Assembly: GCF_900269665.1 (NCBI RefSeq)
Contig: NZ_LT985361.1
Coordinates: 3,254,670-3,318,669 of the forward strand
Length of the DNA stretch: 64,000 nt
Direction of reading: 5' to 3'
DNA from: Nocardia suismassiliense
Lineage (GTDB): Bacteria > Actinomycetota > Actinomycetes > Mycobacteriales > Mycobacteriaceae
Shown here: positions 34,632-43,285 of the stretch, piece after piece
How positions within the stretch are numbered: the first letter of the stretch is position 1
Layout: every line of letters starts with the position of its first letter
Notes under the pieces: generated by a model
Told to the model about the DNA's origin: nothing
Databases searched by the model: none
The model's input: only the letters and a program-made list of their open reading frames with translations
Position numbers and translations under genes: made by a program

Positions 34632-35570
34632 ATGACGTGGCATAGCGGCCGGCAGGCCGAGGGAGAGACGATTCTGGTGACCGGCGCCAACGCAGGCATC
34701 GGATATTTCGTCGCCGAACAGCTCGCGGCCAGCGGTGCCACCGTGGTGCTCGGCTGCCGTGATACCGCCAAGGCAGACCTTGCGATGCAAACCATCCGGT
34801 CTCGAGTTCCGGACGCCCGACTCCGAGGGGTGGGCTTGGATTTGTCGGATCTGTCCTCGCTGCCCACCGCCGTGGAAGCTCTCGAAGCCGATCGTCTGGA
34901 CGCGGTCGTCCTCAATGCCGGCATCCTGTTGTCGGGCCCCGACCGGCGGCTGAGTCCACAGCGGCACGAATTGATGTTCGCAACCAACCACCTCGGGCAC
35001 TTCGCGCTGGTCGCTCACCTCGCCCCGATCCTGACCACCACCCCGCACAGCCGCGTGATCACCGTGGGCAGTTTCGCCGCCCGGTCGGAGCGGTTGGACC
35101 TCGCTGATCTGCCATCCGAACACGACTATCGACCCAAACGAACCTACGGGCGATCGAAACTGGCCCAAATGCTCGTCGGCTTCGAACTGGACCGCCGCCT
35201 ACGCGCCCACGGCTCCGATACCGCCAGCATCGTCGTCCACCCGGGCGGCGCACTGGACTCCCTGACCCCATCGCGCCCACCGCTTTTCGTCCGCACCACC
35301 ACCGAGCGCCTGCGCGGGCTACCCGCAGGACTGATGCTGCACGGCAAGCACGCAGCTGCCGAAACCATTGTCCGAGCCACCCTGGATCCGGATATCACCG
35401 GCGGACAACTATGGGGACCAAGGGTTTTCGGCCTTCGCGGCCAACCCCACCGGGAAACACCTCGCCCACACATGACCGACCCCGACACCGCCGCTGAACT
35501 GTGGTCCGCCAGTTCGGCACTCACCGGACTGGATCCGTTCGAGCGTCCAGTCCCACCCGCCCAACCATGA
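34632..35570 (+). CDS. Short-chain dehydrogenase/reductase
   Basis: A 312-residue SDR related to retinol dehydrogenase/oxidoreductase types. The cofactor motif is TGANAGIG (about residues 17-24), with NAG at about 97 and the catalytic YGRSK. The substrate is unknown. It is downstream of the LmeA-like gene by about 110 bases, so co-transcription is possible but unproven. Confidence 0.92.
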   Translation: MTWHSGRQAEGETILVTGANAGIGYFVAEQLAASGATVVLGCRDTAKADLAMQTIRSRVPDARLRGVGLDLSDLSSLPTAVEALEADRLDAVVLNAGILLSGPDRRLSPQRHELMFATNHLGHFALVAHLAPILTTTPHSRVITVGSFAARSERLDLADLPSEHDYRPKRTYGRSKLAQMLVGFELDRRLRAHGSDTASIVVHPGGALDSLTPSRPPLFVRTTTERLRGLPAGLMLHGKHAAAETIVRATLDPDITGGQLWGPRVFGLRGQPHRETPRPHMTDPDTAAELWSASSALTGLDPFERPVPPAQP

Positions 35571-35743
35571 TCCGCGCCAGCCATCGTGTCATTACCGCTC
35601 GCTCCCGCGAGGTTGCGGTGCGCGAGGCGGCCGATCCCGCCCGCTCGGTACCGCGTGCCACCGCGGTCGCCGGATATCGGTCCGCCACGAGCGCTACCGC
35701 GGATTCCCACCCGATGCGGCGCTAGCCCCGGTCGCCAGCGCTC

Positions 35744-36382
35744 TCACTGTTCGGCCTCGGGCTTGGTGTCCGGCTCGAACAGGAACGAGATGCGCTCCAT
35801 GACCGATTTCCGTTGCGTGTTCTGGAAAGCGGCGATGCGCCACTGCCCGTCCTGTTCGCGCACCATAGTGAAGGTCGCGGTCTTGGACAGCTTGCTCGGG
35901 CGCTCGTCGTCGTACCGGTCGCCCCGGGTGGTGACTACCGCGGTGTCCGCGCCGAACAAGCGGATGCCGAGGTAGGAGTCGGCGAGCTTGCTGCCCTTGA
36001 GAACCCCGTTGAACAGCGCGCGGTGACTCTCGGTGATATCGCGGCGGCCCTCGTAGTGGGTACCCGTGAACGTGGTGTAGGTGCCGTTCTCAGTGAAGAG
36101 CGCGCCGTAGGCGTCGGCATCGCCCTGCGCCCAGGCTGCGTTCAGCTCGGCGAGTGTCGCGCAGACCCCTTGCGCGTCCGCGGCGGTGCCACCGTCGGGC
36201 GTGACGTCCGTGCACTCGGTGACGCCTTGATTGCGCACGTCCGAGGTTTGATCCAGCCACACGTACCCGCTGACGGCGGCGATGCCGAGGGTCAGCGCGC
36301 TCGCGCTCAGCACCTTCACGACGGTGCGGCGACGGGGCTTGGCTGGGGTGCTGGATTCGGTATTCGTGGTGGTCGCGGTCAT
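35744..36382 (-). CDS. Membrane-anchored SnoaL/SgcJ-type (DUF4440-like) protein
   Basis: A 212-residue protein with a basic N-terminus, one membrane helix (VLSASALTLGIAAVSGYVW) and an NTF2-fold domain outside (TLAELNAAWAQGDADAYGAL, FTENGTYTTFTGTHYEGR). The family includes SgcJ/EcaC proteins of unclear catalytic role. It is divergent from the MarR gene, whose operators lie between them, so it is a likely target of that repressor. Confidence 0.85.
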   Translation of the reverse strand: MTATTTNTESSTPAKPRRRTVVKVLSASALTLGIAAVSGYVWLDQTSDVRNQGVTECTDVTPDGGTAADAQGVCATLAELNAAWAQGDADAYGALFTENGTYTTFTGTHYEGRRDITESHRALFNGVLKGSKLADSYLGIRLFGADTAVVTTRGDRYDDERPSKLSKTATFTMVREQDGQWRIAAFQNTQRKSVMERISFLFEPDTKPEAEQ

Positions 36383-36415
36383 TGCGGGGAGCCCTCTCGT
36401 GCTATTCTCTGCTTA

Positions 36416-36446
36416 GAAGATGTATCTTCTCTGAAGATGTATCTTC
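36416..36446. promoter_or_regulatory. Two MarR-type operators
   Basis: GAAGATGTATCTTC occurs twice, at 36416-36429 and 36433-36446. Each is a 6-bp inverted repeat around GT, and the two are 17 bp apart. They lie between the SnoaL-type gene and marR. Confidence 0.8.
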
Positions 36447-36478
36447 GTTTAGGAAGAGATTACGAGGAGGGTGAGCTG

Positions 36479-36946
36479 TTGTCAACGGATCGACGTGACA
36501 CCGATTTCGGTCAGGTTTTTCGGCGGTACCTGAGTTCCGTTGTGCTGCATGCGCAGGCGGGCGCGAAGGCGGTCGGACTCGGAGCGACCGACCTGTACGC
36601 GCTGAATGTGCTGGAACTGAGCGGGGCCATGACGCCGGGCGAACTCGGCACCCGCACCGGACTGACCACCGGACCCACCACCCGTCTCATCGACCGCCTG
36701 GAACGGGCCGGGTATGTGCGCCGCACCGCCGACCTCAACGATCGCCGCAAGGTCATGGTCGAGCCGATCGCTCAGCCTGTCGACCTCGACAAGGTGCTCG
36801 CCCCCGCCCGCCGCAAGATCGGCGACATCATCGGCGGTTACACGCCCGAACAGCGGGAATTCCTCCTCGACTACTTCGCACGGGCGGCCGATGCTTTCCA
36901 GCAGGCGGCGACGGAAATCGGCGCCACGGGCCCCGCCGCCGACTAG
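36479..36946 (+). CDS. MarR-family regulator
   Basis: A 155-residue MarR winged helix (MTPGELGTRTGLTTGPTTRL, then DRLERAGYVRRTADLNDRRK). I place the start at the TTG at 36479, which has GAGGAGG 8 bases upstream. An in-frame ATG at 36437 lies inside the second operator palindrome and has no ribosome site. It probably represses itself and the divergent membrane-anchored protein. Confidence 0.88.
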   Translation: MSTDRRDTDFGQVFRRYLSSVVLHAQAGAKAVGLGATDLYALNVLELSGAMTPGELGTRTGLTTGPTTRLIDRLERAGYVRRTADLNDRRKVMVEPIAQPVDLDKVLAPARRKIGDIIGGYTPEQREFLLDYFARAADAFQQAATEIGATGPAAD

Positions 36947-37192
36947 GTGGAGTGCGCGCCGCCACCGTCACCCCGCGTACGGCTCTCGCCACCGCGAGAC
37001 GATCACTGTATTCCTCAGCCGGACGGCCCGGCTGCCGCGAGGCCGACGCCGAGCTATGATCGCGTAGTCGCGAAAAGCGATGTTCCGTGGGTTCCTACCA
37101 GGACATCGTTCGTACATCGATCCAGATGGTTCTGATCGTTGAGCGTCTCCTTGCCGAGACCGGGCATCCCGCCCGCTCCCGGCACTGACCAT

Positions 37193-37210
37193 CGCCGGCA
37201 CGTGCCGGCG
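37193..37210. promoter_or_regulatory. Perfect 18-bp palindrome before the FAD monooxygenase
   Basis: CGCCGGCACGTGCCGGCG at 37193-37210 ends 17 bases before the ATG, just upstream of the AGAGGAG ribosome site. It could be an operator or an RNA hairpin that affects translation. An uncharacterised stretch of about 245 bases precedes it. Confidence 0.45.
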
Positions 37211-37227
37211 CGACAGAGGAGCGCAGC

Positions 37228-38349
37228 ATGCAACGGACCATTGCCATTGTCGGAGCAGGACTGGGCGGGTTGACGCTCGCTCGGGTACTTCAGGCTCATG
37301 GCGTCGCCGCGACGATCTACGAGGCTGAGGCTTCGGCGACGACGCGGACGCAGGGCGGCCTGCTCGACATCCACGCAGAGACCGGCCAGGTCGCGCTTCG
37401 TGCAGCCGGTCTGTACGACGAGTTCCTGACTCTGGTCCGCCCGGGCGAGGACGCCAAGCGGGTGGTCGACCGCCACGGCACGATTCTGTTCGATATGCCT
37501 GCGGACCGCGGTTCGGCCCGTCCCGAGGTGGACCGTGGCGAACTCAGGCGCCTGCTCATCGACTCACTGGCGCCCGGCACGATCAGGTGGGGTCACAAGC
37601 TCGCCTCGATCCGGCGCCGTGTGGCGGGCGGCTACCACCTCACCTTCGCGGAAGGTTCCGCCACCAACGCCGACATCGTCATCGGCGCGGATGGTGCCTG
37701 GTCGAAGGTGCGTCCGCTGCTCACCCCCGCGCAGCCTCGCTACAGCGGAACCTGCTTTGTCGAGATCGCTCTCGCCTCAGGCGGCCGGAACTGTCGAGCG
37801 AGCGTGGCCGCGATCGGCAGCGGCACGCTGATGGCGGTCGCGCCGGGCAAAGGCATCATCGCCCATCGCTACCCCGACGGGCGCGTGTTCGGATACGTGG
37901 CGCTGAACAAGCCCGAGCAGTGGATGAGGTCGATCGACTTCGGCGACCCGTCCGCAGGCCTGCGTCAACTTGCCGTCGAGTTCGATGGCTGGTCGTCGCT
38001 GCTCACCGCCTTCGTGACCGAGAGCGACGCGCCACCGTGGCTACGTCCCATCTATGCCCTGCCCGTCGGGCTCACCTGGGACAGGGTGCCCGGCGTGACG
38101 CTCGTCGGCGACGCCGCGCATCTGATGTCGCCCTTCGCCGGCGAGGGCGCGAACCTGGCCATGTACGACGGCGCTGATCTGGCTAGCAAGCTGATCGAGC
38201 AGCCCGACATCGAAGTCGCGCTCACCGCTTATGAAGAGCGGCTGTTCCCGGCTAGTAGCGACGCCGCCAGCCGCGCGGCGAATAACCTGGAGATCTTCTT
38301 CGGCCCGGAAGCACCGCAGAGCGTAGTCACTCTGTTCGATCACTCCTGA
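37228..38349 (+). CDS. FAD-dependent monooxygenase, TetX-like
   Basis: A 373-residue class A flavoprotein monooxygenase. The N-terminal dinucleotide motif is IAIVGAGLGGLTLARVL, the DG motif is DIVIGADGAWSKVRP, and the GD motif is VTLVGDAAHLMSPFAGEGAN. The set most resembles TetX and related aromatic hydroxylases, but substrate specificity, including tetracycline, cannot be read from it. A close paralogue lies at 56,532-57,713. AGAGGAG precedes the ATG. Confidence 0.9.
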   Translation: MQRTIAIVGAGLGGLTLARVLQAHGVAATIYEAEASATTRTQGGLLDIHAETGQVALRAAGLYDEFLTLVRPGEDAKRVVDRHGTILFDMPADRGSARPEVDRGELRRLLIDSLAPGTIRWGHKLASIRRRVAGGYHLTFAEGSATNADIVIGADGAWSKVRPLLTPAQPRYSGTCFVEIALASGGRNCRASVAAIGSGTLMAVAPGKGIIAHRYPDGRVFGYVALNKPEQWMRSIDFGDPSAGLRQLAVEFDGWSSLLTAFVTESDAPPWLRPIYALPVGLTWDRVPGVTLVGDAAHLMSPFAGEGANLAMYDGADLASKLIEQPDIEVALTAYEERLFPASSDAASRAANNLEIFFGPEAPQSVVTLFDHS

Positions 38350-38555
38350 CACTGGAACCCAATAGGACAACCGTCGAGCGCGGGGACTGGGCCGCCCACG
38401 AGGCTGACCTCCGACACCGCGACGCAATCGCACACGGGCTGTCTACGCCAACGCACGCCACTCGGCACGAGGGTGCGTTCATGGAACGGACTCGCCGGGT
38501 CCGGTGTGATCGCGGTGCCGGTCGACCTCTCCGGTCGCTACGCCGGGCGAGTGGA

Positions 38556-38611
38556 GCCGCAGACTGGGTGTCGCCGAGCAGGGAGCTGAAAGGCGACACC
38601 CGGTCTGCGGC
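38556..38611. terminator. Long hairpin between convergent genes
   Basis: 20-bp arms (38556-38575 and 38592-38611) with one G-T wobble and a 16-base loop. It ends seven bases from the stop of the secreted-protein gene. It is probably a bidirectional terminator, though no U-run is present. The 200 bases before it show no gene. Confidence 0.55.
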
Positions 38612-38617
38612 GAGCAC

Positions 38618-39070
38618 TCAGGGCAGTACGGCGCAGGCGGGGCCGAGATTGATGCCGGTTCCGACGTTCATTGCGTTGCGGGGGAGGTAGATATCGAAGT
38701 CGTCACCCTCCAGGAGTTCGAGGACCACGATTTTGTGCGGGCCCTTCCGATCGGGGGTCCACGTGGTGCGCGCCGCTCCCGACGCATCCGCTACCAATTC
38801 ATACGGCTGGAACTGCTTGTAGTCCGCGGTGTTCGGGTCGTCGCCGATCTGGTCGAGCACGACCACCGCCTTGCCGGGGTCGGTCATCACGGTGACCGCG
38901 TAGGAGCAGCCGGTGCCGCGGGCGTCTGCCGAGCTGCCGAAGCTCTGTCCATTCTCGACGCGCACGCTCGTGACGGTTGCCCCTGCCTGAGGCGCGGCGA
39001 ACGCGATCGCTGCGGCCAAGACACTGAGCGTCGCCACGGTGGTGGCGCTTGCCCTGTTGGATCTATGCAT
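38618..39070 (-). CDS. Secreted hypothetical protein
   Basis: A 150-residue protein with a signal peptide (RASATTVATLSVLAAAIAFA, cleavage near AGA-T) and a beta-rich mature domain with two Cys (GTGCSYAVTVMTD and NLGPACAVLP) that could form a disulphide. It resembles small Ig-like actinobacterial exported proteins, but I cannot name a family. Confidence 0.75.
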   Translation of the reverse strand: MHRSNRASATTVATLSVLAAAIAFAAPQAGATVTSVRVENGQSFGSSADARGTGCSYAVTVMTDPGKAVVVLDQIGDDPNTADYKQFQPYELVADASGAARTTWTPDRKGPHKIVVLELLEGDDFDIYLPRNAMNVGTGINLGPACAVLP

Positions 39071-39242
39071 GTTGAATTACTCTCTCTAGCAATGGATTCC
39101 CCCGTTTGGAGTCGAGGCGAACTATACAGGTGACCAGGAATTTCAGGGTCTGCCTTTTTTCGCAAGCGAGGCAGATATCGTACAGCTACTGCGCCGGGCA
39201 CGGTGGCACTCGTCGAATCGTGCTGAACAGATATGTCGATGG

Positions 39243-40007
39243 CTACCGACGCTTCGATGCCTCGTCGCGTACTTCGGGGTCCGGATCTGTAGTCAAGCGG
39301 GCCAGTAGGCGGCGCGCCTCGGTGCCGCGATAGTTGTGTAGTGCGTAGGCGAGGGCGTAGCGGACCTCGGGGTTGGGGTGATCGATGAGGTGGGCGATGT
39401 CGGTGACGTCGCCGCGGCTGCGACTGCCCAGACCGTAGAGGGCGAGGATCAGGTCGTCTTCGTTGTCCGCGTTTCGTAGCTGTTCCAGCAGTTGAGGTTT
39501 CGTGAGCTCCGGGCCTTCGGTGCCGAACCGGCGGCGCAGGTCGGCGGATTTGAACTCGCCGCGGCCGAGGCACGCCGGGCAGGCGCAGGGGCGGCGGCCG
39601 TGGGCGTTCGGAAGGTAGCGCCACCCGGTCACCTGGCGTACGTGCCGAACCCGATGGAGTTCGGTGGGGGCGATGGAACGGGATACGACGATCTGGTAGC
39701 CGCGGGCGTCGTCGGCGTGCATGATCAGCGAAATGGCTTCGGCGGCAGACATTTCCGTGCCAGCGTCGGAGTAGTGCCCGACGAGGACCGGTTCGTCGTC
39801 GGGTATCCGGAAATGTACTGCGATGAACAGGCGCTGACCGCCGCGGCGTAGCTCGCGTAACCATTGATGCGACAGCACATACGAGGGCAGCACCGGCATG
39901 CAGAAGACGCCGCGCCCGGGGCCTGGCGTGGTGATGCCTGCTCGGCGGATTCGCCGAGCGTTCTTCTCCGGTGTCAGGTGTACGAGCAGGGCCACAACGC
40001 AAACCAT
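39243..40007 (-). CDS. HEAT-repeat protein with a possible ADP-ribosyltransferase-like N-terminus
   Basis: About 254 residues. The C-terminal 80 residues carry HEAT/PBS-type repeats (HPNPEVRYALAYALHNYRG, EARRLLARLTTDPDPEVRDE). Before them a Cys-rich knuckle reads CACPACLGRGEF. The N-terminus (LVHLTPEKNARRIRRAGI, then GRGVFCMPVL) resembles the first motif of DarT/KptA-type ADP-ribosyltransferases, H-L-T...I..AGI. That match is short and I treat it as a hint. An alternative GTG start at 39995 has TATGGT 7 bases upstream. Confidence 0.65.
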   Translation of the reverse strand: MVCVVALLVHLTPEKNARRIRRAGITTPGPGRGVFCMPVLPSYVLSHQWLRELRRGGQRLFIAVHFRIPDDEPVLVGHYSDAGTEMSAAEAISLIMHADDARGYQIVVSRSIAPTELHRVRHVRQVTGWRYLPNAHGRRPCACPACLGRGEFKSADLRRRFGTEGPELTKPQLLEQLRNADNEDDLILALYGLGSRSRGDVTDIAHLIDHPNPEVRYALAYALHNYRGTEARRLLARLTTDPDPEVRDEASKRR

Positions 40008-40194
40008 AGATCGGTGGCTGTGAGGACCTCCAGCGACGGGCGGGTCTCGTTGTGCCACAACCAAATGTTCACCCGTTGTTCGCCGTCGACTCGCGGAGTT
40101 TGGCGTCGCATGAAAACATCTGTGCCAGTTGACTATCGGAATGCGGATGGCAGCAGCGCCGCTTCGTCCCAAAGCTAAGGAATTCGGAGATCAG

Positions 40195-40377
40195 ATGCTG
40201 TTCTGGGCGACCATCGTAGGCGCGGCGCTCCTCGTACTGCTGTTACTCGGCGCGGCGGCACGAGCAATGGATCCGCGGGGCCAGAAGGAGCGGCGACGCA
40301 ACTCGAGTGCCGGCCCGCGCAGGCCTGTGCTGCAACAGAGTTGGCCGCAGGCCGGTCGCCCGGGGTCGCGCCGCTAG
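40195..40377 (+). CDS. Small single-helix membrane protein
   Basis: A 60-residue protein with one N-terminal helix (LFWATIVGAALLVLLLLGAA) and a basic, Arg-rich cytoplasmic tail. CGGAG lies five bases before the ATG at 40195. No family is recognised, and such proteins are often missed because of their length. Confidence 0.6.
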   Translation: MLFWATIVGAALLVLLLLGAAARAMDPRGQKERRRNSSAGPRRPVLQQSWPQAGRPGSRR

Positions 40378-40500
40378 GAGTTCGCCGCAACCGTGCCGGG
40401 CTTCGCGCAAAGCGTGGCCCGGCACGGTAGCGTCGTTGCTCTGGCTGAGGTGTCTTCAACCTCGCTTCAGTAAAGCGCCAATTCAGGCAGAGTCCCTAAT

Positions 40501-40782
40501 TCAGGCCCTGCGCATGAACGCTATTGTGTAATAAACATTTTCGATGTTCCGTTCGACCACGCTGACCAGCTCCCAGCCCTGCGATTCGAGCAGTTCGATG
40601 CCGTTGACCAGGTGCACGACCGGCTCGAAGATCGCGCGCTGGTAGTCGGCCGAGCCGAACACGAAGCCGCCGGTCTGCGGGGAGCTCAGCACGAGGTGCC
40701 TGCGTGGATACGACCGCAGATCCACCATGCCGTTCAATACGGCGATCACATCGAAAATAGGCCCGGGCGCAGGAGCGTTCAC
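40501..40782 (-). CDS. Hypothetical cytoplasmic protein
   Basis: About 93 residues, one compact domain (FDVIAVLNGMVDLRSYPRRH, SQGWELVSVVERNIENVYYT). The ending ESQGWELVSVV...YYTIAFMRR is like DUF4177-type small proteins, without certainty. The GTG at 40782 has GACGAT six bases upstream, the leaderless pattern. It stands in a run of three minus-strand genes with promoters of their own. Confidence 0.6.
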   Translation of the reverse strand: MNAPAPGPIFDVIAVLNGMVDLRSYPRRHLVLSSPQTGGFVFGSADYQRAIFEPVVHLVNGIELLESQGWELVSVVERNIENVYYTIAFMRRA

Positions 40783-40857
40783 GTGCCCATCGTCCCGCAC
40801 GCCCGGGCGCGCTCCACCACGGCCCACTACGGGTCGATCAGACCCGGGTGCGCTGGG

Positions 40858-41289
40858 TCAGGTGGCGAAGACCTGAGAGTCATCGGCGAAGGCCTTGAAC
40901 TCCAAGGCATTACCCGCAGGATCGAGCAGGAACATCGTCCACTGCTCGCCGGGCTGTCCCTCGAACCGCACATACGGCTCGATCACGAATTGGGTGCCTG
41001 CGGCGCGAAGGCGCTCGGCGAGCTGATGGAACTGCGGGATCGGCAGGATCAGGCCGAAGTGGGGGACCGGTACGTCATGGCCGTCGACCGGGTTGTGGAT
41101 CCGCTGCGGGCGGTCCGGTGCGAGGTGGGTGACGAATTGGTGGCCGTGCAGATTCCAGTCCACCCAGGTCTCCGCGCTGCGCCCCTGGGGCAGGCCGAGC
41201 ACCGCGCCGTAGAAATGGCGCGCGGCGTCGAGGTCGTCGACCGGCATCGCCAGATGAAATCTCGGAATCGGAGAGTCGAGAGCGGTCAT
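40858..41289 (-). CDS. VOC family protein
   Basis: A 143-residue VOC protein (FHLAMPVDDLDAARHFYGAV, FLLDPAGNALEFKAF). His12 and Glu in NALEFK are possible metal ligands. Many close relatives are annotated as lyases of unknown substrate. TAAGGT at 41296-41301, six bases upstream of the ATG, suggests a leaderless message. Confidence 0.88.
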   Translation of the reverse strand: MTALDSPIPRFHLAMPVDDLDAARHFYGAVLGLPQGRSAETWVDWNLHGHQFVTHLAPDRPQRIHNPVDGHDVPVPHFGLILPIPQFHQLAERLRAAGTQFVIEPYVRFEGQPGEQWTMFLLDPAGNALEFKAFADDSQVFAT

Positions 41290-41295
41290 GCGACA

Positions 41296-41301
41296 ACCTT
41301 A
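41296..41301 (-). promoter_or_regulatory. -10 element of a leaderless promoter (VOC gene)
   Basis: Reads TAAGGT on the minus strand, six bases before the ATG at 41289. There is no ribosome site. Confidence 0.5.
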
Positions 41302-41332
41302 TTCGGCGCGGCGCGGATAGGGCCGGTACCGG

Positions 41333-41764
41333 CTACTTCGGTTCGAGCACGAACACCGGGATCAGGCGGTCGGTTTTCTCCTGATACTCGGCGTAGGACG
41401 GGTAGGCGGCTACCGACCGTTCCCACCACTCGGCTCGCTCAGCGCCCTCGACCTCACGCGCGACGTAGTCCTTCGTCACGGTGCCGTCCTGCAACGGGAA
41501 CTCCGGGTACGCCTTGATGTTGTAGTACCAGGTGGGGTGCTCGGGGGCGCCGCCCTTGGACGCCACCACCGCGTACTTGCCGTCGTGCTCCACGCGCATC
41601 ACCGGGGTGTAGCGCAGTTTGCCGGTCTTCGCGCCGCGCAGGGTCAGCAACACCACTGGCGACCCGAGCACATCGATGCCCTCGGTGGTCCCGGTCTCGA
41701 GAATCTTCTTCGTCTGGTCCTGCACCCAATCGGTGGGGCTGAGTTCTGCGGATTCGTTGGCCAT
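41333..41764 (-). CDS. Deazaflavin (F420)-dependent reductase, Ddn family
   Basis: A 143-residue F420-dependent reductase of the Ddn/FDOR-A family. It has the characteristic [20 protein letters not shown], the Ddn-type F420-binding strand with the G.KTGKLR signature, and [15 protein letters not shown]. Members reduce quinones or nitro compounds using F420H2. The start at 41764 gives a normal family length; the frame continues upstream but overlaps the neighbour's promoter. Confidence 0.92.
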   Translation of the reverse strand: MANESAELSPTDWVQDQTKKILETGTTEGIDVLGSPVVLLTLRGAKTGKLRYTPVMRVEHDGKYAVVASKGGAPEHPTWYYNIKAYPEFPLQDGTVTKDYVAREVEGAERAEWWERSVAAYPSYAEYQEKTDRLIPVFVLEPK

Positions 41765-41877
41765 GACCAGGCCAACAATACTTGTGTCCGCCTTATTCCC
41801 GCGCCGACATACGAGAGGGTGCCCGCCCTTGTCGTACCCCTGCGAGACCATGGCGCTATCGGAAAGGAGAGGCAGCC

Positions 41878-42252
41878 ATGACCGATAAGCACGCACAAGA
41901 CGTCCAGACCTGGCTCGCCGGACTCGACGAAAACCAGCGGGGTCGAGCTGAAGAACTTGTACAACTGGTCAGTGCCGCTGATCCCCGCCTTCAGCAGGCC
42001 GTGAAGTGGGGCCGCATCACCTTCACCATCGAGAACAGCTGGCACGACTGGCTGTGCGGGATCGCGGCCGCCAAAAAGGGAGTGCGACTTGTCTTTCACA
42101 AAGGCGCGCTACTGGACGACCCCGACGGGCTGCTGGTCGGGTCGGCGCGCTACGTCCGTGAGCTCCCAATGGAGCAGGCCCTCGAGTCTCCCGAAGCGGT
42201 CGATGCCCTGATCCGCAGCGCTATCGACCACCAGACCGACCTGATCGAGTAG
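41878..42252 (+). CDS. DUF1801 (YdhG-like) protein
   Basis: A 124-residue cytoplasmic protein with the DUF1801 pattern ([56 protein letters not shown]). The function of the family is unknown; some members resemble iron-sulphur chaperone-like folds. AAAGGAGAGG lies before the ATG. It is monocistronic. Confidence 0.88.
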   Translation: MTDKHAQDVQTWLAGLDENQRGRAEELVQLVSAADPRLQQAVKWGRITFTIENSWHDWLCGIAAAKKGVRLVFHKGALLDDPDGLLVGSARYVRELPMEQALESPEAVDALIRSAIDHQTDLIE

Positions 42253-42326
42253 GTCGGAAGCGACCGAGATCCGCTCTAGCGCGAATGAAACGCCGGAGAC
42301 GTTGCTGCCGTAGATGTTTCGGGCGT

Positions 42327-43169
42327 TCAGTCTTCGCGTAACCGCCACAGCGCCGATACTGGACCATGACCCGCGCCGAGCGGGTAGGACGCCTTCAGGG
42401 AGCGGGTGGTCCATTCCTTCGCGAATGCGATCGCCGCGGGCACGTCGTAGCCGTGTGCGAGAGCGGAGGCGGTTGCGGTGGCCAGGGTGTCGCCCGCGCC
42501 GGGATCGTGGGCCGGGCCGACGCGTGGCGCGGACAACTCGTGGAATCGTTCTCCGTCGTAGAGCAGGTCGCTGCTGAAGGCGGAGGAGCGCAGATGTCCG
42601 CCCTTCACGATCGTCCACCGCTGGCCGAACTTGTGCAGGGCCTCGGCCGCCCGGCGCGCGGTGCGATCATCGGTGACGTCGATGCCGACGAGTAACCGGA
42701 CCTCGTCCAGATTGGGGGTCAGCACGGTGGCCATCGGAATCAGCGTGTGCCGCAATGCATTCAAGGCGGAGTCGGGTAGTAGTGGATCGCCGTGGATCGA
42801 GGCCGAGACCGGATCCACCACGAACGGGATCGACCCGGCCTGCCCGATGCCCACCTCGTGACACACCTGCGCGACCGCTTCAATGGTCGCCTCGGTGGCC
42901 AGCATGCCGGTCTTGGCGGCGCCGATCCCGATGTCGCTCACCACAACTCGCACCTGGTCGGCGACGGTCTGCGGCGGGATCGCGTGAATGTCGCTGACGC
43001 GCAGCGAGTTCTGCACGGTGACCGCGGTGACCGCCACGCAGGCATGCACGCCGAGCAGGGCCATGGAGCGGGAATCCGCTTGGACGCCTGCGCTGCCGCC
43101 GGAATCGGTCCCGCCGATGGTGAGCACGCGGACCGGGGTCTGACCATCGGGTGTCAGTGGCAAGTACAC
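42327..43169 (-). CDS. thiD: Hydroxymethylpyrimidine/phosphomethylpyrimidine kinase
   Basis: A 280-residue ThiD ribokinase-fold enzyme that phosphorylates HMP and HMP-P in thiamine biosynthesis. It has the N-terminal LTIGGTDSGGSAGVQAD substrate loop, VVDPVSASIHGDPLL and the catalytic anion hole DPGAGDTLATA. No other thi gene is near and no TPP riboswitch is seen upstream, so this may be a salvage or second copy. Confidence 0.93.
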   Translation of the reverse strand: MYLPLTPDGQTPVRVLTIGGTDSGGSAGVQADSRSMALLGVHACVAVTAVTVQNSLRVSDIHAIPPQTVADQVRVVVSDIGIGAAKTGMLATEATIEAVAQVCHEVGIGQAGSIPFVVDPVSASIHGDPLLPDSALNALRHTLIPMATVLTPNLDEVRLLVGIDVTDDRTARRAAEALHKFGQRWTIVKGGHLRSSAFSSDLLYDGERFHELSAPRVGPAHDPGAGDTLATATASALAHGYDVPAAIAFAKEWTTRSLKASYPLGAGHGPVSALWRLRED

Positions 43170-43285
43170 GGGCGACAGTCAACACCATGGCGTCGCGGCA
43201 CGGTCGAGGCGCTTCGCTGTCGCGGGATCGTGGACGAGGGTCGGCTGCTCGGCAGGCCGGGCGCCCGGTATCGTCCGCGCAGGTC

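Noticed and set aside
36437..36478. ATG start of marR at 36437
   Set aside because: It lies inside an operator palindrome with no ribosome site, while the TTG at 36479 has a perfect one.
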